Source: Burkholderia sp. WAC0059
GTDB lineage: Bacteria > Pseudomonadota > Gammaproteobacteria > Burkholderiales > Burkholderiaceae
Assembly: GCF_002870125.1 (NCBI RefSeq)
Contig: NZ_PNEO01000023.1
Span: forward strand, 28,225-92,224
Direction: 5' to 3'
DNA: 64,000 nt
Under the pieces are notes generated by a model, which saw only the letters and a list, made by a program, of their open reading frames with translations, was not told where the DNA came from and made no database searches. Positions 1 to 8,704 of the stretch are shown in pieces (the first letter of the stretch is position 1; the number at the start of each line of letters is the position of its first letter). Position numbers and translations under genes: made by a program.

Positions 1-410
1 TCAAAATCCAGAGCCAGCCGGTCGTCTCGAGCCTGACACCAAGCGCCCTGCCGACGCGCCGGCTGCTGCGCAACCCGACCCGCGACAACCTGGGCGAGCT
101 GGCCTGGCGCGCCGGGCTACCGCTCATCGCGCTGAACCTGATGCTGCTCGCCATTCCGCTCGCCTACCAGAACCCGCGGCGCGGGCGCACGATCAACCTC
201 GTCATGGCGGTGCTCATCTACCTCACCTATTCGAACCTGCTCAACGTCGTGCAATCGTGGATCGAGCAGGGCAAGCTGTCGTTCGGCGTCGGCCTCGTCG
301 CGCTGCACATCGTCGTCGGGGCGCTCGTGGCGTTCCTCTTCTGGATGCGCGTGCGCAACCGGCCGCTCATCACGCGCGCCACGTTCCGGCGCGCAGCGCA
401 GGGAAACTGA
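1..410 (+). CDS. lptF: LptF, LPS export permease subunit (3' part only)
   Basis: The reading frame is open from base 3 to the stop at 408-410, so the 5' part lies before the window. About 135 C-terminal residues are visible. They hold hydrophobic segments around AGLPLIALNLMLLAIPLAY, a tract beginning LVMAVLIYLTYSNLLNVV, and a third beginning VGLVALHIVVGALVAFLFW, followed by a basic tail. This is the C-terminal membrane domain of the YjgP/YjgQ family. LptF pairs with LptG in the LptB2FG ABC transporter, which extracts LPS from the inner membrane. lptG starts only 3 nt downstream, as usual for this pair. The assignment to LptF rather than LptG rests on this order and is firm. Confidence 0.93.
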   Translation, partial: KIQSQPVVSSLTPSALPTRRLLRNPTRDNLGELAWRAGLPLIALNLMLLAIPLAYQNPRRGRTINLVMAVLIYLTYSNLLNVVQSWIEQGKLSFGVGLVALHIVVGALVAFLFWMRVRNRPLITRATFRRAAQGN

Positions 411-413
411 ACG

Positions 414-1562
414 ATGCGCATCTACGAACGCTATTTCGCGCGCCAGGTCTACCTGACCTTCGTCTTCATCCTGTTCGCGTTCTCGGGCCTGTTCTTCTTC
501 TTCGACCTTATCAACGAGCTGAACTCGGTCGGCCACGGCAATTACAAGTTCGCCTACGCGGTGCTGCGCGTCGCGCTGCAGACGCCCTCGCGCTTCTACG
601 AAATCATCCCGGTCGCGGCGCTCATCAGCGCGATCTACGTGTTCGCGCAGATGGCGGCCAACTCCGAGTACACGATCTTTCGCGTCTCGGGCCTCGCCAC
701 GGGGCAGGCGCTGCGCTCGCTGCTGAAGATCGGCATTCCGCTCGTGCTCGTCACCTACGTGATCGGCGAGGTGATCGGCCCCTACACCGACCAGCTCTCC
801 GAGCGCGTGCGGCTCGAGGCGCTCGGCTCGGCCGTGTCGACCAACTTCCAGTCGGGCGTCTGGGTGAAGGACACGCTCACCGAGCGCGAGGACGGCGAGC
901 AGGTGACGCGCTTCGTGAACGTCGGCAAGCTGCTGCCCGACGCGACCATCAGCGACGTGCGCATCTACGAGTTCGACTCGCTCTTCCGCCTGACGAACGT
1001 GCGCATCGCGCAAAGCGGCACCTATCAGCCGCCGGGACACTGGCTGCTCAAGAACGTGACCGACACCCAGCTCATCGGCGTGCCGCCGCCGCAGGGTCAG
1101 CCCGTCGACGCGCTGAATCCGGTCTACCGCGCACAGCAGGTCACGCTGCCCGAATACTCGCTGCGCTCGGAGCTCACGCCGCAAATCCTCTCGGTGCTGC
1201 TGGTCTCGCCGGACCAGATGTCGATCTTCAACCTCATGCGCTACATCCAGCACCTGACCGAGAACCACCAGGACACGCACAGCTACGAAATCGCGCTCTG
1301 GCGCAAGCTGCTCTACCCGTTCGCGGTGTTCGTGATGCTCGTGCTGTCGCTGCCGTTCGCGTACCTGCACACGCGCGCCGGCGTCGTCGGCGTGAAGGTG
1401 TTCGGCGGCATCATGCTCGGCATGAGCTTCCAGCTCATCAACACGCTGTTCTCGCACATCGGTACACTGAACACGTGGCCCGCGCCGCTCACCGCGGCCA
1501 CGCCTGGCCTGATCTATCTCGTGCTGGGGCTCGTCGGCCTGAAATGGGTCGACCGGCATTGA
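414..1562 (+). CDS. lptG: LptG, LPS export permease subunit
   Basis: A 382-residue protein of normal length for the YjgP/YjgQ permease family. It begins MRIYERYFARQVYLTF. Hydrophobic segments fall near residues 13-31, 62-80 and 101-120, and three more lie in the last 90 residues. Between them is a polar periplasmic (jellyroll-type) region. With LptF and LptB it forms the inner-membrane transporter that feeds LPS to the Lpt bridge. The start follows the lptF stop by 3 nt, so the two are almost certainly co-transcribed and translationally coupled. Nothing looks damaged. Confidence 0.95.
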   Translation: MRIYERYFARQVYLTFVFILFAFSGLFFFFDLINELNSVGHGNYKFAYAVLRVALQTPSRFYEIIPVAALISAIYVFAQMAANSEYTIFRVSGLATGQALRSLLKIGIPLVLVTYVIGEVIGPYTDQLSERVRLEALGSAVSTNFQSGVWVKDTLTEREDGEQVTRFVNVGKLLPDATISDVRIYEFDSLFRLTNVRIAQSGTYQPPGHWLLKNVTDTQLIGVPPPQGQPVDALNPVYRAQQVTLPEYSLRSELTPQILSVLLVSPDQMSIFNLMRYIQHLTENHQDTHSYEIALWRKLLYPFAVFVMLVLSLPFAYLHTRAGVVGVKVFGGIMLGMSFQLINTLFSHIGTLNTWPAPLTAATPGLIYLVLGLVGLKWVDRH

Positions 1563-1666
1563 GCGGCGTCTGACGGCCTCCCCGGGCCGGCCGCGCTCCC
1601 CGCCAGCCGGCGCGGCGGCACGATCAATCGCACGAAGCTGCACACAGCGGCACGGAGCAGTCGACG

Positions 1667-2065
1667 ATGGGTGCACACGGCATGATCCTCTTCGGCCACG
1701 GCGCGCGCGATCCGCGCTGGGCCGAGCCGTTCGGGCGGCTCGCCGCGAAGCTCGCCGCGGCGCGCCGCGAGACGGGCGACGCGGGTCCGGTCGGACTCGC
1801 CTTCCTCGAACTCATGACGCCGGACCTGCCGGCGGCCATCGCGGCGCAGGCCGCCTCGGGATGCAGCACGATCACGGTGGTGCCGGTTTTCTTCGGCGAG
1901 GGCGGCCACGTCCGCCGGGATTTGCCGCTGCTCGTCGAGCGCTGCCGGCAGGCGCACCCGGACGTACGGATACGCTGCGCGGGCGCCGTCGGCGAGGACG
2001 ATGCGGTGCTGGATGCGGTGGTCCGCTATTGCCTCTCGGCCACGGCAGGACGCGCCGATTCCTGA
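1667..2065 (+). CDS. cbiX: Small CbiX-type sirohydrochlorin chelatase
   Basis: A 132-residue single-domain protein of the CbiX/SirB class II chelatase family. The N-terminal GHGARD motif (residues 10-15) and a second histidine in FFGEGGHV (His81) are the expected metal-binding residues. Such proteins insert Co2+ or Fe2+ into sirohydrochlorin. Here the convergent neighbour is cobA, and beyond it lies the siroheme-dependent sulfite reductase operon, so iron insertion for siroheme is the likely role. The short form is thought to act as a homodimer. Cobalt chelation for cobalamin cannot be excluded from sequence alone. Confidence 0.85.
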   Translation: MGAHGMILFGHGARDPRWAEPFGRLAAKLAAARRETGDAGPVGLAFLELMTPDLPAAIAAQAASGCSTITVVPVFFGEGGHVRRDLPLLVERCRQAHPDVRIRCAGAVGEDDAVLDAVVRYCLSATAGRADS

Positions 2066-2182
2066 GCCCGGGGGCTCACACGATCGGTTCCGCTGGAAAG
2101 AGACTGGGAAGAAAGCCGGGGAAGGCGGCCAGGGCCGGATAAACGCCGCACCCGGCCGCAGAAAAAGCGGGACCGCGGACTT

Positions 2183-2953
2183 TCAGGCCGCCGCTCTTAC
2201 CCCGCCGCGAGGCGCAGCCGCTTCGGCCGTTTCGGCTGCGCCGACGACCCGCTCGGCGAACGCATCGCCGATCATCAGGAGGCTCGGCTGCGTCGCGTCG
2301 AGCCACGCCTGGGCCTCGCCCGCCGCGAGCTGCGCGAGCGTCAGCGTCAGCGTACGCTCGCGCGGCGTGCTGCACGCCTCGACGACGGCCACCGGCGTCT
2401 CGCCGGGCCGGCCCGCGTCGATCAACTGACGCGCGATCTCGGGCGCGCTGTCGCGCCCCATGTAAAACACGAGCGAATCGGCATTCACCTGTTCGCGAAT
2501 CGCGTCGCTCCCCTCGGCCCGGCTGTGCGTGGCAAGCGCGACGCTGCGCGCGACGCCGCGCAGCGTCAGCGAGCGGCGCAGCGTCGCCGCGCTGGCCAGC
2601 GCGGCCGTGATGCCCGGCACGACCTCGTACTCGATCCCCGCCGCCTCGAGCGCGCGCATTTCCTCGTCGGCCCGGCCGAACAGCATCGGGTCGCCGCCCT
2701 TCAGCCGCACGACCACGGCGTGCTCGCGCGCGGCATCGACGAGCTGCTTGTTGATGAAATGCTGCGCGGTCGAGCGCTGTCCGCAGCGCTTGCCGACGGC
2801 GATACGGCGCGCGTTCGGCGCGTACTCGAGCATCGCCTCCTCGACGAGCGCGTCGTGCAGCACGACGTCGGCCATGCCGAGCAGCCGCGCGCCGCGCACC
2901 GTAATCAGATCCGCGGCGCCGGGTCCCGCGCCGATCAGATACACCTTGCCCAT
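2183..2953 (-). CDS. cobA: Uroporphyrinogen-III C-methyltransferase (single domain CobA/SUMT)
   Basis: This enzyme methylates uroporphyrinogen III twice with SAM to give precorrin-2, the precursor of siroheme. The 256-residue frame beginning MGKVYLIGAGPG is preceded by GGAGAG at good spacing. An upstream in-frame start at 3019 would add an unlikely Arg-rich extension. Family motifs are present: GAGPGAADLIT (8-18), RLKGGDPMLFGR (83-94) and VPGITAA (112-118). It lacks the N-terminal dehydrogenase/chelatase domain of enterobacterial CysG, so precorrin-2 oxidation must be encoded elsewhere. It is the last gene of the cysI-to-cobA minus-strand operon, which fits siroheme supply for CysI. Confidence 0.92.
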   Translation of the reverse strand: MGKVYLIGAGPGAADLITVRGARLLGMADVVLHDALVEEAMLEYAPNARRIAVGKRCGQRSTAQHFINKQLVDAAREHAVVVRLKGGDPMLFGRADEEMRALEAAGIEYEVVPGITAALASAATLRRSLTLRGVARSVALATHSRAEGSDAIREQVNADSLVFYMGRDSAPEIARQLIDAGRPGETPVAVVEACSTPRERTLTLTLAQLAAGEAQAWLDATQPSLLMIGDAFAERVVGAAETAEAAAPRGGVRAAA

Positions 2954-3032
2954 TTGTCCCAACTCTCCTGTTGCTGCCTGTCGCGTTCCGCTCCGCCGCC
3001 GTGCGGGAAAGGCACGCATCGTCGGCCCTCGC

Positions 3033-4391
3033 TCAGGCCGAAAACTCTCGAATCATGCCGGCCGCTACCGTGTGATGCGTCGCCTCGTCGATGAGCACGA
3101 ACGCGCCGGTGCCGGGTTGAGCATCATACACGTCGCAAACCACGGGCTTCTGCAGCGTCAGCGCGACGCGGCCGATATCGTTCATCGCCAGCGCCTGCCG
3201 GTCCGTCGCGTGCGAGAGCGTATGCACGTCGAGCACCTGGCGGACCGCGCCGACGCGCGCGAACACCGTGCTCGTGGTCTGCTTGAGCAGGTACTTGCGC
3301 TGCATCGAGAGCGGCTCCTCGTCGAACCAGCAGAGGTCGGCCTCGAGCTTCTTCGCGGGCTGCACCGCGTCGCCGGCCGGCACGAAGGTGTCGCCGCGCG
3401 AAACGTCCACGTCCTGCGCGAGGCGGATCGTGACGGTCTGCCCCGCGTACGCGCGCTCCACCTGCGCGGTGCCGCCCGGCACCGGCGCGACGATCTCCGC
3501 CACGGTCGCGCTGCGGCCGGCCGGCAGCACGGCGATCTCGTCGCCGACCTTCACCTCGCCGGCCTCGACGCGGCCCATGTAGCCGCGGAAGTCGTCGGCG
3601 CTCGCGCCGTCCTGGCGCGCCACCCACTGCACCGGAAAGCGCAGCGCGGCGCTCGCCGCCTGCCCGACCGGCAGGGCCTCGAGCACATCGAGAAGCGGTT
3701 CGCCCGCATACCAGGGCATGCGCTCGCTCGCGGCGACGATGTTGTCGCCGCGCAGCGCCGAGACGGGCACGAAGCGCACGTCGGCGAGACCCAGTTGCCG
3801 CGCGAGCGCGAGGTAGGCGTCGCGGATCTCGTTGAAGCGCGCCTCGCCGTAGTCCACCAGGTCCATCTTGTTGATCGCGACGATCACGTGCTGCAGGCCG
3901 AGCAGCTTGACGATGGCGCTGTGGCGCTTGGTCTGCGGCAGCAACTGCGCCGCCCCGTCCGCGCCCTGCGTCACGCGCGTGGCGTCGATCAGGACGATCG
4001 CCGCGTGCGCGGTCGAGGCGCCCGTCACCATGTTGCGCGTGTACTGCTCGTGGCCCGGCGTGTCGGCGATGATGAACTTGCGCCGCGCCGTGGCGAAGTA
4101 GCGGTAGGCGACGTCGATCGTGATGCCCTGCTCGCGCTCGGCTTCGAGGCCGTCGGTCAGGAGCGACAGGTCGATCTCGTCGCCGACCGTGCGCTTGTTC
4201 TTCGCGCGCGAGAGCGCCGAAAGCTGGTCGGACAGCACGGCCTTGCTGTCGTAGAGCAGGCGGCCGATCAGCGTGCTCTTGCCGTCGTCGACGCTGCCGG
4301 CCGTGATGAAGCGCAGCACGCCGCTGCGCGAGTCTCCCTGGAGGGCGGCAAGGTCGAAATCGAGGTTTTCAGGTTGATGCGTCGTACTCAT
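3033..4391 (-). CDS. cysN: Sulfate adenylyltransferase subunit 1 (GTPase)
   Basis: This is the regulatory GTPase of ATP sulfurylase: it couples GTP hydrolysis to formation of APS from sulfate and ATP by CysD. The 452 residues show the P-loop GSVDDGKST (32-40), the G3 motif DTPGH (111-115) and the G4 motif NKMD (175-178), followed by EF-Tu-like beta-barrel domains. No APS kinase (CysC) domain is fused at the C-terminus. That agrees with the APS-type reductase encoded by the adjacent cysH, which does not need PAPS. It lies 22 nt downstream of cysD in the same operon. Confidence 0.96.
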   Translation of the reverse strand: MSTTHQPENLDFDLAALQGDSRSGVLRFITAGSVDDGKSTLIGRLLYDSKAVLSDQLSALSRAKNKRTVGDEIDLSLLTDGLEAEREQGITIDVAYRYFATARRKFIIADTPGHEQYTRNMVTGASTAHAAIVLIDATRVTQGADGAAQLLPQTKRHSAIVKLLGLQHVIVAINKMDLVDYGEARFNEIRDAYLALARQLGLADVRFVPVSALRGDNIVAASERMPWYAGEPLLDVLEALPVGQAASAALRFPVQWVARQDGASADDFRGYMGRVEAGEVKVGDEIAVLPAGRSATVAEIVAPVPGGTAQVERAYAGQTVTIRLAQDVDVSRGDTFVPAGDAVQPAKKLEADLCWFDEEPLSMQRKYLLKQTTSTVFARVGAVRQVLDVHTLSHATDRQALAMNDIGRVALTLQKPVVCDVYDAQPGTGAFVLIDEATHHTVAAGMIREFSA

Positions 4392-4413
4392 GTGAATCGT
4401 CCCGCGTAGGCCT

Positions 4414-5388
4414 TCAGAAATAACCCTGCTTCTTGCGCTGTTCCATCGCGGCTTCGGAGGTCTGGTCGTCCATCCGCGTCGCGCCGCGCTCCGTGATTTC
4501 GGTCACGGCCGTCTCGGCGATGATCTTCTCGACGTTGTCCGCGTCGCTCTCGACCGGGCACGTGCAGCTAATGTCGCCGACCGTGCGAAACCGCACGAGC
4601 GCCGACTCGCTCGCCTCGCCCTCGCGCATCGGCGTGAGCGGCGTGACGGGCACGAGCAGCCCGCTGCGGCGCACGATCTCGCGGCGGTGCGCGTAGTAGA
4701 TCGACGGCAGTTCGAGGCCTTCGCGTCCGATGTACTGCCACACGTCGAGTTCGGTCCAGTTCGAGATCGGGAACACGCGCAGGTGCTCGCCGTTGTGCAG
4801 CCGCGTGTTGTAGAGGCTCCAGAGCTCGGGGCGCTGGGCCTTCGGGTCCCACTGGCCGAACTCGTCGCGGAACGAGAAGATGCGCTCCTTCGCGCGCGCC
4901 TTCTCTTCGTCGCGGCGCGCGCCGCCGATCATCGCCGTGAAGCCGTGCGCATCGATCGTCTCGAGCAGCGTCACGGCCTGGGCGGCATTGCGCGAATCGG
5001 TCTCACGGCGCAGGCGCACGGTGCCGCGCCTGATCGAATCCTCGACGTGGCCGACCACGAGCTGCGCGCCGATTTCGGCCGCGCGGCGGTCGCGAAAGTC
5101 GATCACTTCCTCGTAATTGTGGCCCGTGTCGATGTGCACGAGCGGGAACGGCAACGAGGTCCTGCGATTCGCGCCGAGGCCGAACGCCTTCAGCGCGAGG
5201 TGCAGCACGACCACCGAGTCCTTGCCGCCCGAGAACAGCAGCGCGGGCTTGCTGCACTCGGCCACCAGCTCGCGCAGAATGTGGATCGATTCGGCTTCGA
5301 GCCAGTCGAGATGGTCCATCCGGTTCGCCGCCGCAGCGGGCCTCGCCGAAGACGCAGGGGAAACAGCGGAATCGAGCGTCGTGCTCAT
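4414..5388 (-). CDS. cysD: Sulfate adenylyltransferase subunit 2
   Basis: Catalytic subunit of ATP sulfurylase, of the PP-loop ATP pyrophosphatase fold. The SGGKDS motif is at residues 53-58, and RIFSFRDEFGQWDPK and the C-terminal RKKQGYF are typical of the family. I place the start at the ATG at 5388 (MSTTLDSAV), which has AAGG about 9 nt upstream. A TTG two codons earlier is also in frame but less likely. The first ~22 residues are Ala/Ser-rich and poorly conserved in such proteins. It sits between cysH and cysN in the assimilatory operon. Confidence 0.95.
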   Translation of the reverse strand: MSTTLDSAVSPASSARPAAAANRMDHLDWLEAESIHILRELVAECSKPALLFSGGKDSVVVLHLALKAFGLGANRRTSLPFPLVHIDTGHNYEEVIDFRDRRAAEIGAQLVVGHVEDSIRRGTVRLRRETDSRNAAQAVTLLETIDAHGFTAMIGGARRDEEKARAKERIFSFRDEFGQWDPKAQRPELWSLYNTRLHNGEHLRVFPISNWTELDVWQYIGREGLELPSIYYAHRREIVRRSGLLVPVTPLTPMREGEASESALVRFRTVGDISCTCPVESDADNVEKIIAETAVTEITERGATRMDDQTSEAAMEQRKKQGYF

Positions 5389-5448
5389 ATTCAAAATCCT
5401 TCGTTGGGTTGCGCGGCCCTTTGGCTGCGCGATGCTCTTGCGTCGAAA

Positions 5449-6231
5449 CTAATTCTGGCCGGTCGCCGTCGGCGCCTGCCGCGAGGCGTCGACCACGGGA
5501 ATCGCGGAAACGCCCGTCAGGTGCAATCCGCATTCCTTCGTGTCGCGCGACTCCCACCACCAGCGCCCGGCCCGGCTGTCCTCGCCGGGGCGCACCGCGC
5601 GCGTGCAAGGCTCGCAGCCGATGCTCGGATAGCCGCGCGCGTGCAGCGGATTCACGCTCACGTCGAACGCACGCAGATAGGCCCAGACCTCGGCCTCGGT
5701 CCAGTCCGCGAGCGGGTTGAACTTCGCGATGTTGCGCCCGGCGTCGTGCTCTTCCTCGTGCAGTTCGGTACGCGTGACCGACTGCTCGCGGCGCTGGCCC
5801 GTCACCCAGGCGCCGACGCCCGCGAGCGCGCGGTTCAGCGGCTCGACCTTGCGGATCTCGCAGCAACGCTTGCGCAGCTCGACGCTCTCGTAAAACGCGT
5901 TGAGCCCGTGCGCCGCCACGTATTCGTCCACGGCGTCCTCGCGCGGATGGAACTGCTCGATCTCGTAGCCGTAGCGCTCGCGCACGCGTTCGATCATGCC
6001 GAGCGTTTCCGCGTGCAGCCGCCCCGTGTTCAACGAGAAGATGCCGATCTTCACGCCGCGCGCGAGGATCGCGTGCGTGAGCAGCATGTCCTCGGCCGCG
6101 AGGCTGCTCGCGAGCTTCACGCGCGCATGGCGCGCGGCGATCGAATCGAGCAGCGCCTCGAGCCGGCCGATCTTCGCGGCAAGGCCCGCCGGCAAGCCGG
6201 CATCGCCCGCGGGCGTGGCGGACGGGCTCAT
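5449..6231 (-). CDS. cysH: Assimilatory APS reductase, [4Fe-4S] type
   Basis: Reduces activated sulfate to sulfite with thioredoxin as electron donor. The 260-residue protein has the cysteine pattern that distinguishes APS reductases from PAPS reductases: Cys123-Cys124 (KRCCEIRK), then Cys206 and Cys209 (GCEPC), which together ligate a [4Fe-4S] cluster. The catalytic cysteine lies in ECGLH (Cys234). That pattern predicts use of APS directly, consistent with the lack of an APS kinase in the cluster. The start overlaps the stop of the upstream DUF934 gene by 4 nt (ATGA), indicating translational coupling. Confidence 0.95.
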   Translation of the reverse strand: MSPSATPAGDAGLPAGLAAKIGRLEALLDSIAARHARVKLASSLAAEDMLLTHAILARGVKIGIFSLNTGRLHAETLGMIERVRERYGYEIEQFHPREDAVDEYVAAHGLNAFYESVELRKRCCEIRKVEPLNRALAGVGAWVTGQRREQSVTRTELHEEEHDAGRNIAKFNPLADWTEAEVWAYLRAFDVSVNPLHARGYPSIGCEPCTRAVRPGEDSRAGRWWWESRDTKECGLHLTGVSAIPVVDASRQAPTATGQN

Positions 6232-6764
6232 GCCGCGGCCCGCTGCGCCTCGCGGCGACGGAACAGCGGCGACGGCTCGTCGACCGCGCCCTGATACTGG
6301 ACCGTGAACTCGCCGAACGCCTTCAGCGCGTCGTGGATGTCCTTGTCGGCGCGCACCGCGAACGCGTCGAACCCGCAGCGCTCCAGGTAGCGCAACTGGT
6401 CGCGCAGCACGTCGCCGATCGCGCGCAACTCGCCCTTGTAGCCGTAGCGCTCGCGCAGCAGACGCGCGATCGAATAGCCGCGGCCGTCGCGAAACACCGG
6501 GAAATCAACGCCGATCAGCGCGATCGCGTCGAAGTCGCCGGCCAGATCGGCCGGCTCGCTGTCGGGCGCGAGCCAGACGCCGAGCGCGTCGCGCCCGCGC
6601 GAGGCGCGCAGCGCGTCCTTCGCCGTCTGCCACAGCGCGAGCGGCACCAGCACCTTGCCCGCGGGCAGCGCGTCCGCGGCCGGCAGCGTGCCGTCTTCGG
6701 CGGCGCGCACCACGTTCCAGTCGTCCTCGACGACGGCGCGGTTCCTGATAATCGAAGTGCTCAT
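6228..6764 (-). CDS. DUF934 family protein of the sulfate assimilation operon
   Basis: A 178-residue protein with the DUF934 signature region (GVDFPVFRDGRGYSIARLL, then LRAIGDVLRDQLRYL). The family sits next to cysI/cysH in many beta- and gamma-proteobacteria and is annotated only as a putative oxidoreductase linked to sulfite reduction. I see no cofactor-binding motif. Gene order cysI–DUF934–cysH with a 4-nt overlap into cysH argues for a role in APS or sulfite reduction, possibly electron delivery, but this is inference. The biochemical function is unknown to me. Confidence 0.85.
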   Translation of the reverse strand: MSTSIIRNRAVVEDDWNVVRAAEDGTLPAADALPAGKVLVPLALWQTAKDALRASRGRDALGVWLAPDSEPADLAGDFDAIALIGVDFPVFRDGRGYSIARLLRERYGYKGELRAIGDVLRDQLRYLERCGFDAFAVRADKDIHDALKAFGEFTVQYQGAVDEPSPLFRRREAQRAAA

Positions 6765-6798
6765 AAGCTAACCTGAAATCCTTTGTCGATGCCGTCTC

Positions 6799-8478
6799 TT
6801 AGGCGTGGGCCGGCTGGCGCGAGGCGTACACGCGCTCCTTGAACGGCGCGATGCCGATGCGGTCGTAGGTGTCGATGAAGCGCTCGCCCTCGAGCCGGTG
6901 CTCGACGAACGTGTCGATGACCTTCTGCACCACGTCCGGCATTTCGCCGGCCGAGAACGACGGGCCGATCACGCGGCCGAGCCGCGCGCCGTTCGCGCCC
7001 GTGCCCTGCTCGCCGCCGAGCGACACCTGGTACCACTCGGCGCCGTCCTTGTCGACGCCGAGCACGCCGATGTTACCGACGTGATGGTGGCCGCACGAGT
7101 TCATGCAGCCCGAGATGTTGAGCGACACGTCGCCGAGGTCGTGGACGTAATCGAGGTCGCCGAAACGCTCCTCGATCGCGAGCGCGATCGGAATCGACTT
7201 CGCGTTGGCGAGCGAGCAGAAGTCGCCGCCCGGGCACGCGATGATGTCGGTCAGGAGGCCGATGTTCGCCGTCGCGAAGCCCTGCGCCTTCGCCGCCTCC
7301 CAGAGCGCAAACAGGTCGCGCTTCTTCACGTCGGCGAGAATCAGGTTCTGCTCGTGCGAAACGCGGATCTGGCCGAACGAATAGCGGTCGGCCCAATCGG
7401 CGACCGCGTCCATCTGCGCGTCGGTCGCGTCGCCGGGCGCCACGCCCGCGGGCTTGAGCGAGAGCGTCACCGAAGCGTAGCCCGGCACGCGGTGCGGACG
7501 CACGTTGCGCTCGATCCAGCGCGAAAACGCCCGGTTTTCGAGCAGGTACTTCTCGTAGGTCGCGTCGGTGTCGGCCAGCTTCTCGTAGGCGGGCGGCGCG
7601 AAATACTGCGCCACGCGCGCCACTTCGGCTTCCGTCAGCGTCGACGGGCCGTCCTTCAGGTGCTGCCATTCTTCCTCGACCTGCTGCGCGAACTTCTCGG
7701 GCGAAAGCGCCTTCACGAGAATCTTGATGCGCGCCTTGTAGAGGTTGTCGCGGCGGCCGTAGCGGTTGTAGACGCGCAGCACGGCCTCGCAATAGGTGAG
7801 CAGATGCCGCCAGGGCAGGTCGCGCCGGATGATCGAGCCGATGACCGGCGTGCGGCCGAGCCCGCCGCCCGCCATGATCGTGACGACGACCTCGCCGGCC
7901 GCGTCGCGGTCCAGATAGACGCCGAGGTCGTGAATCTGCACGGCCGCGCGGTCTTCCTTCGCGCCGGACACGGCGATCTTGAACTTGCGCGGCAGCCACG
8001 CGAATTCGGGGTGGAACGTCGACCACTGGCGCAGGATCTCGGCCCACGGGCGCGGATCGACCGTCTCGTCGGGCGCGACGCCCGCGAACTGGTCGGCCGT
8101 GATGTTGCGGATGCAGTTGCCCGAGGTCTGGATGCCGTGCATCTGTACCGAGGCGAGCTTCGCGAGCAGGTCGGGCGTCTCCTCGAGCTCGATCCAGTTG
8201 AACTGGATGTTCGAGCGCGTCGAGAAGTGGCCGTAGCCGCGGTCGTGCTCGCGCGCGATGCGCGCCAGCATGCGCATCTGGTCGCTGCGCAGGTTGCCGT
8301 ACGGAACGGCGATGCGGTGCATGTAGGCGTGGCGCTGCATGTACAGGCCGTTCTGCAGGCGCAGCGGACGAAATTCTTCCTCGCTCAATTCGCCCGACAG
8401 CCGGCGGCGAACCTGGTCGCGATACTGCGCGACGCGCTCGTCAACGATGGTCTGGTCGTACTGATCGTATTGGTACAT
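6799..8478 (-). CDS. cysI: Sulfite reductase hemoprotein subunit
   Basis: Reduces sulfite to sulfide on a coupled siroheme–[4Fe-4S] centre. The 559-residue frame starting MYQYDQYDQT has the four cluster ligands Cys415 and Cys421 (ACPGGDFC) and Cys458 and Cys462 (GCMNSC), and the two repeated ferredoxin/sirohaem domains expected. I chose the ATG at 8478. An in-frame extension to 8592 reads into the divergent promoter region and has no family resemblance. It is the first gene of the minus-strand operon and is transcribed away from cysB. No CysJ flavoprotein is in the window, so a ferredoxin or other donor is likely. Confidence 0.95.
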   Translation of the reverse strand: MYQYDQYDQTIVDERVAQYRDQVRRRLSGELSEEEFRPLRLQNGLYMQRHAYMHRIAVPYGNLRSDQMRMLARIAREHDRGYGHFSTRSNIQFNWIELEETPDLLAKLASVQMHGIQTSGNCIRNITADQFAGVAPDETVDPRPWAEILRQWSTFHPEFAWLPRKFKIAVSGAKEDRAAVQIHDLGVYLDRDAAGEVVVTIMAGGGLGRTPVIGSIIRRDLPWRHLLTYCEAVLRVYNRYGRRDNLYKARIKILVKALSPEKFAQQVEEEWQHLKDGPSTLTEAEVARVAQYFAPPAYEKLADTDATYEKYLLENRAFSRWIERNVRPHRVPGYASVTLSLKPAGVAPGDATDAQMDAVADWADRYSFGQIRVSHEQNLILADVKKRDLFALWEAAKAQGFATANIGLLTDIIACPGGDFCSLANAKSIPIALAIEERFGDLDYVHDLGDVSLNISGCMNSCGHHHVGNIGVLGVDKDGAEWYQVSLGGEQGTGANGARLGRVIGPSFSAGEMPDVVQKVIDTFVEHRLEGERFIDTYDRIGIAPFKERVYASRQPAHA

Positions 8479-8704
8479 TCGGGGACCCCAGGGTTGCGCT
8501 TGTGTTGCATTCGAACTCGACGCGGCTCTCCGGTTGTGCCGCGCCCGGCTCCGTTTCGTCGCGGCCGACGGCGGGCAAAGCCCGTCCGTCATTTGCTAAT
8601 GACGAAAACAGATATCCATATTGGAAAATTTGGGGAAATCGTAATAAACTCCCTTTATATTTCAAACGACTAAAAAATTCTGTTTATATGCCAAGGTGTT
8701 ATAT
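8479..8704. promoter_or_regulatory. Divergent cysI / cysB control region
   Basis: The 226 bp between the divergent cysI and cysB starts contains an abrupt AT-rich stretch (about 8600-8704) in otherwise very GC-rich DNA. It includes ATATTGGAAAATTTGG, TTTATATTTCAAACG and TTCTGTTTATATGCC. This is where promoters for both genes and CysB binding sites should lie, since LysR-family activators usually act from the shared intergenic region. I cannot define an exact CysB box or -10/-35 pair by eye. Confidence 0.6.

Noticed and set aside
117..1676. A 519-residue minus-strand frame opposite lptF/lptG
   Set aside because: Low-complexity charged sequence antisense to real membrane protein genes.
2529..8673. 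Large plus-strand open frames opposite the cys operon
   Set aside because: They mirror cobA, cysN, cysD, cysH and cysI on the minus strand; their Arg/Val/His-rich composition is a by-product of third-position GC bias.
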